Assembly: GCA_015227615.1 (NCBI GenBank)
Contig: JAALGZ010000007.1
Coordinates: 806,001-870,000, forward strand
Direction of reading: 5' to 3'
Source of the DNA: Labyrinthula sp. Ha
Taxonomy: Eukaryota > Sar > Bigyra > Labyrinthulida > Labyrinthulaceae
DNA: 64,000 nt
Below, piece by piece: positions 50,631 through 61,410 of the stretch. The position numbers and the translations under genes were made by a program. Below the pieces are notes generated by a model. That model was not told the DNA's origin, did no database searches, and was given only the letters and a program-made list of their open reading frames with translations. Within the stretch, counting starts at the first letter, position 1, and every line of letters starts with the position of its first letter.

Positions 50631-51200
50631 GACAACCAGTTTCAGGATCCTGTCGCTTCTTCCATCCGTGTCCGTTACTTAACTAGCAAGTGCATCACAC
50701 AGGGAAGTCGCTACGCCCGCCGCTTCTTGAGGCAGCTTTGAAAAAACCACCTTCCTGAAGCCGGACTGACGTTCACGATTCGCTGTAAGTTTAAGTTTTT
50801 GTACGTAGCTGCACTTAAAGGCAGTTAGACCACCAACATTCACACTCACCAACTTGAGTAAGTGCTTTTAGTCGGCTCGCTGTCCCTGGGACTTCTTTCG
50901 AAGGAGTAGTTAGGTCTACTCTGAAAACTTTGCTTTTCGCTTCGTCCTTGACGTTGTTTTCACAAGCCCAAAATTTTCTAGAATACATAGGTTAAGGTTA
51001 AGGTTTTAAGGGAGTTATTTGGGCCTACTGGCCTAACCCTATGGCGGGGATCTAACTACCAATAAGAGCTACGTACTATTATACTACTTTGTTATTCTAT
51101 TATGTTCCGTTATGCTTCCTTAATTTCATTGGTATTTGACAGAATCCTCTGAAGCTGGTTGGTCAGACTCTCATCTCTTGATCATTTCCATTATTTCCCA
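50630..51200 (-). mobile_element. LINE fragment: ORF1 end, linker and start of ORF2
   Basis: The stretch 50988 down to about 50630 matches the first 400 bp of ORF2 in the longer copy at 55255-54840, with a deletion of about 55 bp and many substitutions. Upstream (higher coordinates) lie the linker (50989-51076) and an ORF1-like ending (LTNQLQRILSNTNEI). The ORF2 match stops sharply near 50630, where an ORF1-like sequence of another fragment begins, so the two fragments are joined head to tail. Confidence 0.7.
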
Positions 51201-51703
51201 AAATCCTAACTTTTCTGATACAATCCACAATCAAATTAACAAAACACAAAACATGCAAAAAGTAAAGATAATCTCACGGGTGTCCAGTTCACGCTGCTGA
51301 AGGTTTTTCCGCTGATGTTTTACCACGATATGGCTTTCTATTATGTTCCTGTTCAAGATTTTCACGGTATTGCTCATTCTTGTCTGGATTCTGCATTTTG
51401 GATGGCCTGTTTTTATCTTATGTTGGTTTTTGGACGATCCTATATATGTTTCAAGATGTTTGAAGATAGTTGGAGGTGATTTATGTTTGGGAGGTCGAAG
51501 GGGAGTATAGATGGCGATGTTTCTTGCTGTTTTCAGGATGTTTACTTCATTTTCCGGAGATTTTGCTTCTTGCAGCTGAAGTTATCAATGGTCTTAGTGA
51601 GTGCTGGGGGGCCTCCTTTGAGCTGACTTATGCTGTTTTCGTGTTATTTTATAGGTTGACTGTTCGTTGTTGTTATTCCAGGTGAACGATGTTGATATTT
51701 TTG

Positions 51704-54700
51704 TCAGGATGGAAGAATTTCGTTTATTTGCTCCAGCAGCTGAATATAGTCCATTGGGTTCATTCCTCTTCCTCCAGTTGTTATTCTCGACGTTTCTCTT
51801 AGTGCTTTAGGTGATATTCTGGTTGCTGCGTTTTCTGTGGGTTGATTGTGGATGTTGTATCTTGGTCGAAGGATGGGTGTTGTTGGTCTTCTGTTCGTGT
51901 CCATGTTCCTGTTCATATCCAAGTCCAAGTCTGTATTCCTGTTCAAGTCCAAGTCCGTGTTCCTGTTCATGTCCAACTTCCTGTTCAAGTGCTGGTTCCT
52001 GTCCAAGTTTTCTTCTGGTTCCTGGTTTCCTGTGCAGTTTGAAGGTTGGTTCTCATTTTCAGGGTAGTGGGTAAAGTGGGATGGTGGTGGGTCCTCAGGC
52101 GGCACTGGTTCTTCTCCTAGTAAGGCAAGCGCTTCATAGTAGTATATAGGTTTTGCTCTTGGCGGTGGTGATGGGTTTTGAAGTTGGTATTCTCGCAACG
52201 CTGTTAGTTCTTTGTCAATGATATCTTTTACAGTGGATCTATGGTTTTCCTGACGCTTTTTTACTATATTGGCAAAATCCAAGTCGCCCTCTTCTAGTTG
52301 GAAGTTGTAGTCCTCTATTCAATCAATGACTTTTTTCAGCCTTCTTGATATCTTTGTTAAGGCTTTTGTTATCTTCACGTTGGATGGCCAGTTCTCTACA
52401 TTGTATATGGCTGGAGCTATTACTAGTGCTCTTGCCAGATTGATTCTTGTTTTCTTTTGGATGTTTGAGGAAGATAATATGTCTCTGAACCTGTTGATAT
52501 GATTGTGTGCTTCATCTAACTTCTTGGAAATAGCATCAGCATTAATACCTTGTGGATCAAAGATAGCTCCAACATATTTGTACTTTTCCACAGCTTCAAT
52601 TGTTTCTCCTGCTACTTCAACGTTGTTTGTTTTGGGCTGGATTTTGTCGTGAATGAGCGTTCTACTGTCTGTAACAGCTAAAGTTCCAGCTCTGCTTCTG
52701 TTGCGTGTTCCATCACAAAACCTTGAGCTTTTGTGACACCTTTGTGACGTTTCCGAGTGAAAATATCTATCGCAACGTTCACAGTGGAAGTTGGTTAATA
52801 TTCTATTTATATCTACATTTGGTATTTTATCAACTAAACTGTATCCTTCGTTCGTGAGCATAACTTATGTCTTGCTAATATTAATTTTTAGGCCCGTGAG
52901 TTGCTGAAGGTTTTGCAGTTGCGTTACAAAGCTGATTATTTCTTCGTCGTTCCTTGTTAGTATTATCAAGTCGTCTGCAAAAACAAAGTATCTGAAGGTT
53001 TGATTGTGTAGGCTGGTTCCTTGTAAGGTATTATTTTTTATTCTCTTCATTATAGAGTCAAGACAGAGGATAAAGATGCTTGGAGACAAACTATCTCCTT
53101 GAAGCACACCTTTTTTTATGTTTAATAAACTACTTTTTTCTCCGCTGTCTGAAACGAAAACTTTGGTCTTGTCGTAAAGGATGGTGATAAGTTTGATGAG
53201 TTTTTTTGGTACATGGTGTTCTTCCAGAGCTAACTTCATGAACTTGTGAGAAATACTATCAAAAGCTTTCGCAAAGTCTATGAAAAGAATTCGAAGATAT
53301 ATTTTCTGTTTCAGAGTTTCCTTTATGATTGTATCAAGTGCTTCAATTTTCTGTATCGTTGAGTGGTTGTTTCTGAATCCTGCTTGGTAATCTGGGAGTT
53401 TATTTAGTATTGCTGCTATTCTGTTGTTGATGATTTTTGTGAGGAGTTTGAAGTGAGTGTTCAATAGTGAGATTGGTCTATAATTGGAGGGATCATTTTT
53501 ACTTCCTTTCTGCTTGTATAGATACACTACTTTGCCTCTGCAGATTTTCCTCATCTTTTTAGACTTGAACGCATCTAGCCTAAAGAAAGATTGGATTTCT
53601 CTAACAGCATGACTTTGAACTATTTCAACGTGCTTTAGGACTTCGTTTCTTATGTTATCTGGTCCTGGAGCTTTGTTATTTTTTAGGGTTTTGATGCATT
53701 CTTTGATCTCTTCTGCCTTTGGAGGATGTATGTTTATGCTGTTCGAAGGAGCCGGTGCAAGTATTGGAGTTTGGTAATGTCGTATTTGGTTTTCCGTCAA
53801 CAAGTTCGTTGGAAGTGGTAGGTTTTGTTGTTTCTCTAAATATTCTTTTAGTATCTGGATACGACCTGCGGTTCCCACCAACTTCCCAGCTGTATTCTTG
53901 GTTATTTTACCGAACTGTTTACGGACTGGTTTTACCTTCTTTATCAGTTGGTACCCAGTTCTCGTATTGTTGCTTTGAAATGCAGTTTCTATTTCAGACG
54001 CTATTCTCTCCAACCAGTTGCTGTAGTCTTCCTTAGCTGATGTTTTTACTTCGTTTGTAATTCTTTTCTTCTCCTCAGAATTCAGGTTGTTCCAGTTGGC
54101 TCGTTTGTACCGCATCAAAGAAATGGTTTGTTCCGAGTTTTGGTGTTCAGGAAGGTTGTACTTGACTTCTGGGAGATGTTTCTTCATGATGGATGGGATT
54201 GAGTGGGTTAGTGTAAGGTAGGTGTCTGTGAGTGCGTCGTTTAGTTCAAGTACCTCTTTGAGTTCGCTGTTTATCTTTTCCTGTAGCGCTGCGTTGGACC
54301 TTAGTGTACTGTAGTCAAGCTGAGATCTGGTTCTCTTCCCCGGTGTATGTTTCGGATGTATGTTCACTCTTACTGTAAGAGCAAGATGGTCAAAATTTTT
54401 CTTCATCGACAGGTTGTATGCTATGGTTGAGGATATTTTGAAGCCAGTTATTGCAGGTACATGGTTCGTGATTACATAGTCAATTTCAGATGGCCCCCCA
54501 CTATTTGACCTTGGTATGAATGTAGCATGTTTCCTAGATCCTTTTTTGCCTGTAACAGCTAAATGGTTACAGATTGTTAGCTCTTTTTCTTTCAAGAACT
54601 CCACCAAGAGTTTACCATTAGAATTCGTACGATGAGAGAGTCCTAGTTTACCTTCTACATTTAATTCCTTTCTTGAAACTTGAGCATTGAAATCACCACA

Positions 54701-55255
54701 AATGAGAACCAACCGTCTCTTGTTAACTCCATTCAGCTTCGACTTGAGCTCCTTCAGGTACATCTTGTACGTTTATTGACCGTGACCGCAGTGTGGCGCG
54801 TAAGTGTTAACCAAAACGAGACTTCTTTTTCCACCTAGTTTGACAACCAGCTTCAGGATCCTGTCGCTTCTTCCGTCTGTGTCCGTTACTTGACTAGCAA
54901 GCTCGTTACACAGGAAAGTCGCTACGCCCGCCGCTTTTTCAGGCAGTTTTGAGAAAAACCACCTTCCTGAAGCCGAGCAAACGTTCACCATTCGCTGTAG
55001 GCGTTGCATTCCTTGCTTGTGCAGTTCCTGTAACATTAAAATTTCAGTTTTTTTAGTAAGTTGTTGTACGTAGCTGCACTTAAAGGCAGTTAGACCACCA
55101 ACATTCACGCTCACCAGTTTAGGAAAGCGCTTCAGTCGGCTCGCTATCCCTGGGACTTCTCTCGAAGGAGTAGACAGGTCGCTACTCTGAAAACTTTGCA
55201 TTTTAGCTTCGTCCTTGACGTTGTTTTCACAAGCCCAAAATTTTCTAGAATACAT
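51704..55255 (-). mobile_element. LINE (non-LTR retrotransposon), near-complete ORF2
   Basis: A single reading frame of about 1,184 codons runs on the minus strand and is interrupted only by three stop codons: TAA at 54773-54775, TAA at 52865-52867 and TGA at 52319-52321. There is no frameshift. The N-terminus is an apurinic-like endonuclease (LVSVNVGGL, EILMLQELH, VNTYAPH, then CGDFNA near 54.7 kb). Reverse transcriptase follows: APGPDNIRNEVLKH, YRPISLLNTHFKLLTKII, QAGFRNNHS, GVLQGDSLSPSIF and FADDLIILT (about 52.97 kb). After GLKINISKT comes an unusual C2H2-like insert (about 52.72-52.80 kb), then the thumb (VEKYKYVGAIFDPQG). The last 190 codons are proline-rich with NRNTDLDL-type repeats. 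APE plus RT places it among LINEs of the RTE/L1/Jockey broad group; I cannot choose the clade. The second stop sits where related LINEs have lysine (KTK), the third where tryptophan would fit, so they look like recent point mutations. Confidence 0.88.
51900..52015. repeat. Short tandem repeat within the LINE ORF2 tail
   Basis: Imperfect units of roughly 18-30 bp built on TTCCTGTTCAAGTCC (plus strand) encode repeats of the type NRNTDLDL / DMNRN on the minus strand. It appears to have grown by slippage. Confidence 0.7.
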
Positions 55256-55313
55256 CACATAAATTCAAGATTGTCCAAATACGCCACTCTTACATTTCTG
55301 GCATATTTTCTGA

Positions 55314-55784
55314 ATGAAGCGAGAAAGAGCGTCTCCAAAGAAGGATCCAAGCTTGTGGACAAATGTTGCGTACTTGGAAAGGCGGAGTAAAAGACATCAA
55401 AACAGACTTGCTTTAAGCCAATATAAATTTCAGGGCATTTTTCGTCGCCCAGCAATCAACGAGCCAGTATTCAGTCGAAAGAGACCGCTGCCGACTATAC
55501 AGAAAAAAGATGTTGGTACATCTTCAAAACGAAAGAAAGAACCAAATCTTGATGAGTATCAAGCATTTCAAAAGCTTCCTCCCGACGAAAAAGAGCGAAC
55601 TAGAAGAGTTTACGACACTTATCAACCACTTGGATATGACTTGAAGTACTGCATTTCCCTAGCTAAGGATCAACTGCGCGACGAAGAAAAGGCTGAAGAG
55701 CAGCGTATTGACGAAAGAAATAACGAAGAAAGACGTTTGAGAGCTCAAAGGATAGCAGAGAGCTTTAGCCATCTCAAGTTGTAG
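55314..55784 (+). CDS. Small basic protein, unknown function
   Basis: 156 residues, strongly charged (MKRERASPKKDP, then KRKKEPNLDEYQAFQKLPPDEKERTRRVYDTYQPLGYDL, and a helical Glu/Arg tail). I do not recognise the family. The composition suggests a nuclear RNA- or chromatin-associated protein. The start codon lies only about 58 nt from the 5' boundary of the LINE, so its original upstream region has been replaced or pushed away. The next gene on the same strand starts 52 nt after its stop. Confidence 0.65.
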   Translation: MKRERASPKKDPSLWTNVAYLERRSKRHQNRLALSQYKFQGIFRRPAINEPVFSRKRPLPTIQKKDVGTSSKRKKEPNLDEYQAFQKLPPDEKERTRRVYDTYQPLGYDLKYCISLAKDQLRDEEKAEEQRIDERNNEERRLRAQRIAESFSHLKL

Positions 55785-55836
55785 TTTACTGTCAAACAAT
55801 TTAACACGATTTTTTTCATACTGTAGAATAATTTAA

Positions 55837-57192
55837 ATGTTTCTGTTAAGCACATTGAATTATCTAATGAGATTTATTCTACTTTTTGGATGTGGCAGAA
55901 TTTTTCAAAGATTTGGTGCTAAAAACCAGAAAGTACTTTGCACAGTGATAGAGGCTGCTCCTAGTAAGAGCCAGATGGATGTAAGTGAATCCCACTTCAT
56001 GTTCACTACTTCTAAAGGTTTAGCTGTTGTGGGTAAAAATTGGGAGCATCAGCTAAAGAAATGTTATACAAAAGAAGAAGATGAGAAGTATAAGGATAAA
56101 GTTAAGGTTTTGCGCACACAGCTTGAATCTAAGGAATTGAAGAAGGAAGAGGTGGAGGATTTGATTGCGAGAGATATGAAGAAAGAGAATATAAAATACC
56201 CATTAACAGTTTATAAAGGAAGGAAATGGTATGTTTTTCCAAGAATCATAGATTTGAAGGTGTCTTTTATATCTTGTCAGAGTGAAAAAAGTTTTCTAGT
56301 AATCCAGAAAGAAGGAGGATTGGAACTTCACGTTTTTGGATTTCTCGGAAGAATATTACCAAACATAACAGAAAATGGAGAGAGGAAATGTGTTCTATCG
56401 CTTCCTTTCCAAGAAAGAAGGGTCAAAAAGGTGGAAGCTGGTTTGAACAGTGTAATGTTTCTTCTCTCTTCAGGCAAAGTTGTTGGATTTGGAGATAACA
56501 GTTATGGACAATTAGGTAAACTAAAACATAAAGGTAAAAGTGACTATATATCCGAAATTCTAGAGCTCAAAGATCTTGGATCATCAAATATTGATATTTG
56601 TTGTGCTTTAAATTTGAGTGTAATCTTCCAAAAGGTACCTGGAAAACCTAATCTCGTTTTGTTCTTTCTTGGTGGTGGAGCCCTTAATAGAAAAAGAGTT
56701 AAGGTGTCTTTGGAGAAGGGAGAGCAGCTTCAAAGTGCAGTTTGTGGAAGAAGTCATGTTGTTGTTCTATTGACTTCAGGGAGGATTTTAACTCTTGGTA
56801 ATTTTTTTCACGGACAACTTGGTAATATGCTGCTTATAAATAAAGCACTACATAGTATCCAAAAAGAGATAATACTAAAACCTTATATATTGAACCAGAA
56901 GATGACACCTATAGGACGAAAAAAAATCATACTTGTAGGTGCGCTACAGAATGGAACTATCCTACTTACAGAAACCAGAGAAATTTATGCTTGTGGGAAT
57001 GTACTGAATAGAATCCATTCTTTTCCAACTCTGGTTTTTGAGCTAAGCGATAGAGTTCTAGATGACATAGAGTATAACTTGAATCTCTACGACAAAGACC
57101 ACACACTGGCAATAGTTAAAAAAAGGCTTAACCACTCACGGTTTACAGCCATTTCCTGTTCTGAGGAAGCATTCTGTGTTGAACTTGAATAA
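55837..57192 (+). CDS. RCC1-repeat beta-propeller protein
   Basis: 451 residues in one exon. At least two RCC1-type repeats are clear: SGKVVGFGDNSYGQLGKL (about residue 211) and SGRILTLGNFFHGQLGNM (about residue 315). Other blades are more divergent (ELHVFGFLGRILP, EIYACGNVLN). RCC1 repeats fold into a seven-bladed propeller; family members range from Ran exchange factors to chromatin and ubiquitin-pathway adaptors. This one has a charged helical insert around residues 75-115 and is too divergent to be called the Ran exchange factor. A start at 55867 (MRFILLFG) is also possible. Confidence 0.8.
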   Translation: MFLLSTLNYLMRFILLFGCGRIFQRFGAKNQKVLCTVIEAAPSKSQMDVSESHFMFTTSKGLAVVGKNWEHQLKKCYTKEEDEKYKDKVKVLRTQLESKELKKEEVEDLIARDMKKENIKYPLTVYKGRKWYVFPRIIDLKVSFISCQSEKSFLVIQKEGGLELHVFGFLGRILPNITENGERKCVLSLPFQERRVKKVEAGLNSVMFLLSSGKVVGFGDNSYGQLGKLKHKGKSDYISEILELKDLGSSNIDICCALNLSVIFQKVPGKPNLVLFFLGGGALNRKRVKVSLEKGEQLQSAVCGRSHVVVLLTSGRILTLGNFFHGQLGNMLLINKALHSIQKEIILKPYILNQKMTPIGRKKIILVGALQNGTILLTETREIYACGNVLNRIHSFPTLVFELSDRVLDDIEYNLNLYDKDHTLAIVKKRLNHSRFTAISCSEEAFCVELE

Positions 57193-58940
57193 AGAGGGAG
57201 CTAATATATATGATTTATACTAAAGCTCTAGAAGGATAACCTGTAACCTTCGTTGTAGATGTCCAACTAGGGTAGATACTACCTGCGATTTCTCTCGCCT
57301 TACCTTAAAATTAAAGTAATATGGCTTTAGAAATCAGTTGCTTTTCTTTGTAGTGAACATTTCTACTATTCTAGTTCAGTGTAAACACTCAATCGCCATT
57401 CTCTACAAATATAACATTCAAAACTAATTGCTTTGCAAATCCAGTCGCTGTGAGGTAGAAGAACAAGAGCTGCTTGTAAATGACAAGAACCCCAAATATA
57501 CTTAGTTTTCCCAGCAGAGCTCCAGAATGATTATATTAGCATTGGTGAAATCCTGTTTCCTGAGGAGTCACTACGTAGCAAAGACACTTATTAAGCTACC
57601 TCCTATTTGATTACCTGGTTAGTAACAGTTCTGATCTAGGAAGAAGAAATCAGAGTCCATATTTCAGAAAGTGAAGAGGTTGCTAAGAAAAGTATATACT
57701 GAAAACTTGTACTCTCGCACATGTGTGTCCAGGATCTATTGGTTTAATAGTGCTTTTTGCTTAAAGCTGGCTCAAAGTGTCATCAATGTTTTCTCGGAAC
57801 TGCTTGGGTAAGAAAACGTGATTTGCAAACACCAAGCAGAAAGAAACAAGAAAGGAATGAACAAAATTAAGAAGGATGAAGGTTTCTAGAAAGTGCCCAG
57901 TTATTAAACCTACACGTGCCTCATACAAAGTTTCTAGTTTGAAATTCATGGCAATGGAGCTCCGTGGAGATGGAAAGGTTGAGTTTTGAAGAAGAAAATA
58001 AAAAGTTCTATGAGGTAATGAAGCTTTCTTCATAGTAGACTAATCCATTTGTTAAGGCTAGCAAAGATGAGTAAGAGCATAATTTAACCAACGTAAACCT
58101 AGCTTTAGGAAACCTTACTAGCGTTCTCCAATGAAGCATTTGAAACATGTACAACAGAAAATAGACTAAGCATTTACTACGAGTAAAATATCTCACTGTG
58201 AGTAATACAGTATTTTCTTAAGAGTAAAAAGGTCCACTCTTAGTCCATGATCGCTGGAATGCAAAATCTTTTAATTGCGGCCAACTTTTCATTCCAAGGA
58301 GTCTAAACTGTACGTTATGACTGTAGTAAACTATTACAAAACAATACACAAACACTTTTCTTCTTGTACTATAGTTATTGCCATAGGTTGGTACAGTTTT
58401 CAGCTTTTCTAAAATTAACTTTTGATGAGTTACTTTCTTATCTTAAAGAATCTTTCTTACAGGAGAAACATGATGGGTCACTGACATGTGATCTTAAAAG
58501 CTTCAGAAAGCCTAAAGATTCTCTTAATCTTTTTTCCTAACTCTAATTTAAAAATGAGCTTAAATGTGACCATTTCTTCTTCACACTTGACAGTAGTAGT
58601 GTTAATACTCATTTTGAAGTCTAGAAACTCCAAGTAGAGAAAACAGGCAAGAAAAAGCTAAAAATGTTCACAACAACATGCCCAGTAACCTCCAGCAGAG
58701 AGAAAAAGAAACCTCAAGTTGCTTATGGATCTTCGGCTTAAAAAAAGGAAAATTCATGCACGATCATTGGTGAAAGCTACCCTTTAGCATGACAAGACGA
58801 ATGGTGTTCTGAATGATGTGCTCTCTGCAGCAAACACCATTATGGTGCAGCCATGGTCAGTAGCACGGAGATTTTGCGACCATATTAAGGCATTCTCTAT
58901 GAGCATAGACAGCTCGAGTTGGGATAGAAAGACTTCCGAG
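57193..58940. other. Intergenic, no gene supported
   Basis: About 1.75 kb. Two minus-strand frames of 62 and 90 codons around 57.76-58.2 kb are Phe/Leu-rich and adjacent, and could be a decayed membrane-protein gene, but no conserved motif is visible and no 29-nt intron joins them. Confidence 0.45.
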
Positions 58941-60874
58941 TTACTTTATCTCCGAGTATAAACCTAATACACAAGGTTGAACGTAGAATTCAGATCTATC
59001 AATTAGGTTATCAGTCAGAATACCCACCAAACCATCATGTTTTCCAACTCCTATTGTGCCATAGACTTCATCGACCGCAGGGCCTAATTCCAATCCTGCT
59101 TCAAGTCTTCTACAAACCTTCGGTGGAACAGGAAAACTGGCACTTCTTGTTACTATGTACTCTGATCTACCTGCACCTAGTCCCCCTCCGATGCACACAA
59201 AAGCAAAGCATTCATATCCTTCATTAGTTTCCTTTATCCCACCTTCTATACCAACTAGTATTGTTCTATAATTATTATCGTCTGGAGAAACACATTGCGA
59301 GAGAGCCTTGCAGCGATTCAACGCTCCTCTACGTGTCTCTTCATCTCCAATCGGTTGCAAAGAAACGCCAGAAGGTACTTTCTTTCCCTCTATCTCTATA
59401 CTATCAAGAGTCCCATATATTTTCTTATGAATGCAGATCTTCTCGACAGCTGACTGTACTGCTTTGACTTTTATTCTGTTAGTTGAGCCAACCAAGAGTC
59501 TAATGGGTGGGAGGACTTTGGAAGTTAGGGTGATATTCTTTGGCAACTTTACTGCATTAGTTACTGCTGTAACACTGTGGAATAAAAGTTCCAAAACCCC
59601 ATACACTCTAGAGAAGAAGTTGCGAAAGAAAACTTCTTCCGAACAAAACTTTGGTACATACTTAGGTTTATACTCCGAAAGCATAATATGAGAAAACCCA
59701 GTTGCGGCAATGGCTGCAGCTTTGTCCTGACTGTTATCTAATGTAAACTTATAATTGTCAGAGATTTGTTCATTCAGGAAGGTTTCTTTCCTTAGTTCTT
59801 TTGTGGAAGTAAAATGCTCCACGGTTTGTAATAAAACTTTCTCCTTCTTTACAAATTCTTCACGAAACAATTTATTAGACCAGAATTGGAGACTAGAAGA
59901 AAAGATAAAGATCTTATTTGTTTCCGTAGTTTCCGGAAGCACTATGACAGATTCTTCAGTTGAAGAAGTAACAAGATGGTTTCCAGCAATAATAGAGTCT
60001 GGTTTTTTCTGTTTCTGCCTTATTAAAAAGTTTGCATGTTGTATATATTCCATTTCAAATACATTATTCAGAAAGAATATAAAGTCTCTTCTGAGTTTTT
60101 CAGGATGTGAAACATAGAACTGAGACCACACGCTGGAGCTTTCTAAGGTTTCGAGTGCTTTCACAACATCGAGTCTCCCTTCAATATGATCTTTTCTTTC
60201 AATTAAAGTCAGTACCGAAAGTGCTACCAGCGCTTGAGCACTTTTAACAGATTCTACAAGTCAACAGAACAGAAAATTACTTTGAACTAAGTTCTTCATG
60301 TTCCATTGTTCCATTAACAGTCTGAGAGATGTCTCTGTCTGGTCAAAATGAATATCACCTTTCCCTAAACCGGTATATATTGATTTGTATCCAATTTTTA
60401 GACTATACACTTTCTCTAAGGACAAGGAAAAAATGTGGAAAATAAAGTCGATTTGGCTCATAACTTTCCTTCTCTTAGTGGCGGAGGATTCATCTAACTC
60501 TTTCTTCAACCAAAGGAAAAGCTTTAGACACAACTTTAGATCAGATTCAAAAATAGTTTGATTCCACAAACATCGAAGAATAGACAAGGACACCTCCGTA
60601 CTCAGCACCTAAGAATAAGAAAACGTTGTTGACTTACTCGTTTGACGGTTGCAATGTCCGGAAACAGTTTTGCATCCTCTTTCCATTCGCGAATATCATC
60701 TTCAATAAATTCAAAGCTTACACGATTTTTGCTCAACCTGGGATCTACAAAGAACATTCTTGCCTTTCCATTAGAACCTGCATTGCTTATTTCTTGTTGA
60801 AATCTTTTTATGTTTTCTTTTCTTCCGGGGATCATTTGGCCGTGTGGCCAGTTAGACAATTCTAGTGACGTCAT
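58941..60874 (-). CDS. Fusion of a helical N-terminal region with an inosine/xanthosine triphosphatase (DUF84/YjjX-like) domain
   Basis: Exons 60874-60638, 60608-60281 and 60253-58941 join over introns of 29 and 27 nt (GTAAGT...TTAG, GTAATT...GTAG) to give 625 residues. The last 189 residues match the YjjX/DUF84 family, which removes damaged purine triphosphates (ITP, XTP): LLVGSTNRIKVKAVQSAV, then VPSGVSLQPIGDEETRRGALNRC, VGIEGGI, CFAFV, PVPPKVCRRLEAGLELG and GLVGILTDNLIDRSEFY. The family normally stands alone at about 170-190 residues. The preceding 430 residues are mostly helical, leucine-rich and unrecognised. The start at 60874 is the first Met in frame that does not run into the divergent gene at 60900. 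Confidence 0.8.
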
Positions 60875-60899
60875 TATACAGAAAGCTAGAGAAACTTCA
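60866..60899. promoter_or_regulatory. Compact bidirectional gene start with TGACGTCA palindrome
   Basis: Only 25 nt separate the ATG of the minus-strand triphosphatase fusion (60874) from the ATG of the plus-strand basic protein (60900). The perfect palindrome TGACGTCA (60866-60873) overlaps the minus-strand start codon; it is the consensus site of CREB/ATF-type bZIP factors. Regulation by it is inference. Confidence 0.35.
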
Positions 60900-61406
60900 A
60901 TGGGCGAAATCAACGAAATATTCAACTCGCTTCAGCTTAGTGGTTCAACCCATTGTAACATAAGTTATAGCGGTAAATCAGAGGCTGAAAAGCAGATAAG
61001 GGAGTTAGATTCATCGCAGCATAAGTTCAATGCCCTAGGTAACGAGTTATTGAGCGGTTTAGAGTCTTCATTGGAAGAAGTGGAGAAAGAAAAGAGAAAA
61101 AATGTTCGGTTTTTGCACCAGGGTATTAGTTTGAGTACAGGATTGCTGGATGAGGAGGTTACTGTTAGGAGCGATCTTTTTGATTTTAACAAACCTGAAC
61201 AAAACTTGCTTAAGTTCACCGCAAAGAAGTTCGTTGATGAGGTTAATAACCAAACCTTTGATAGATTTAAAAGGAATGACAAATTTTCGAAACGACAGAA
61301 AAAAAAGAAAAGCAAGATGAAGAAGAAAGCACATAAGATTGAGACTAAAGCTATGGCAAAGACAAAGCGAAAAGCTTTGAAGAAGCGAAGAATGAAAAGC
61401 TACTAA
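60900..61406 (+). CDS. Basic, probably nucleolar, protein of unknown function
   Basis: 168 residues from the ATG at 60900; the frame is open further upstream (to 60810), but that part overlaps the divergent gene and is less plausible. The N-terminal 60 residues are polar and helical, the middle reads GISLSTGLLDEEVTVRSDLFDFN, and the last 50 are almost entirely lysine and arginine (RQKKKKSKMKKK ... KALKKRRMKSY). Such tails are typical of ribosome-biogenesis and nucleolar proteins, but no family was recognised. Its stop codon lies 4 nt from that of the convergent gene. Confidence 0.7.
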   Translation: MGEINEIFNSLQLSGSTHCNISYSGKSEAEKQIRELDSSQHKFNALGNELLSGLESSLEEVEKEKRKNVRFLHQGISLSTGLLDEEVTVRSDLFDFNKPEQNLLKFTAKKFVDEVNNQTFDRFKRNDKFSKRQKKKKSKMKKKAHKIETKAMAKTKRKALKKRRMKSY

Positions 61407-61410
61407 AAAC

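Noticed and set aside
50989-51010. Telomere-like CCTTAACCTTAACCT as a chromosome-end or interstitial telomere
   Set aside because: It is part of the LINE ORF1-ORF2 linker, present in fewer than three units and in a second linker copy, so it is not an array.
51811-52074. Cysteine/serine-rich plus-strand frames such as SCSYPSPSLYSCSSPSP
   Set aside because: These are antisense shadows of the tandem repeat in the LINE ORF2 tail.
51704-55255. Reassigned stop codons as an explanation for in-frame stops in the LINE
   Set aside because: Host genes in the window terminate with TAA, TAG and TGA at positions that fit their domain ends, so the standard code is the simpler reading.
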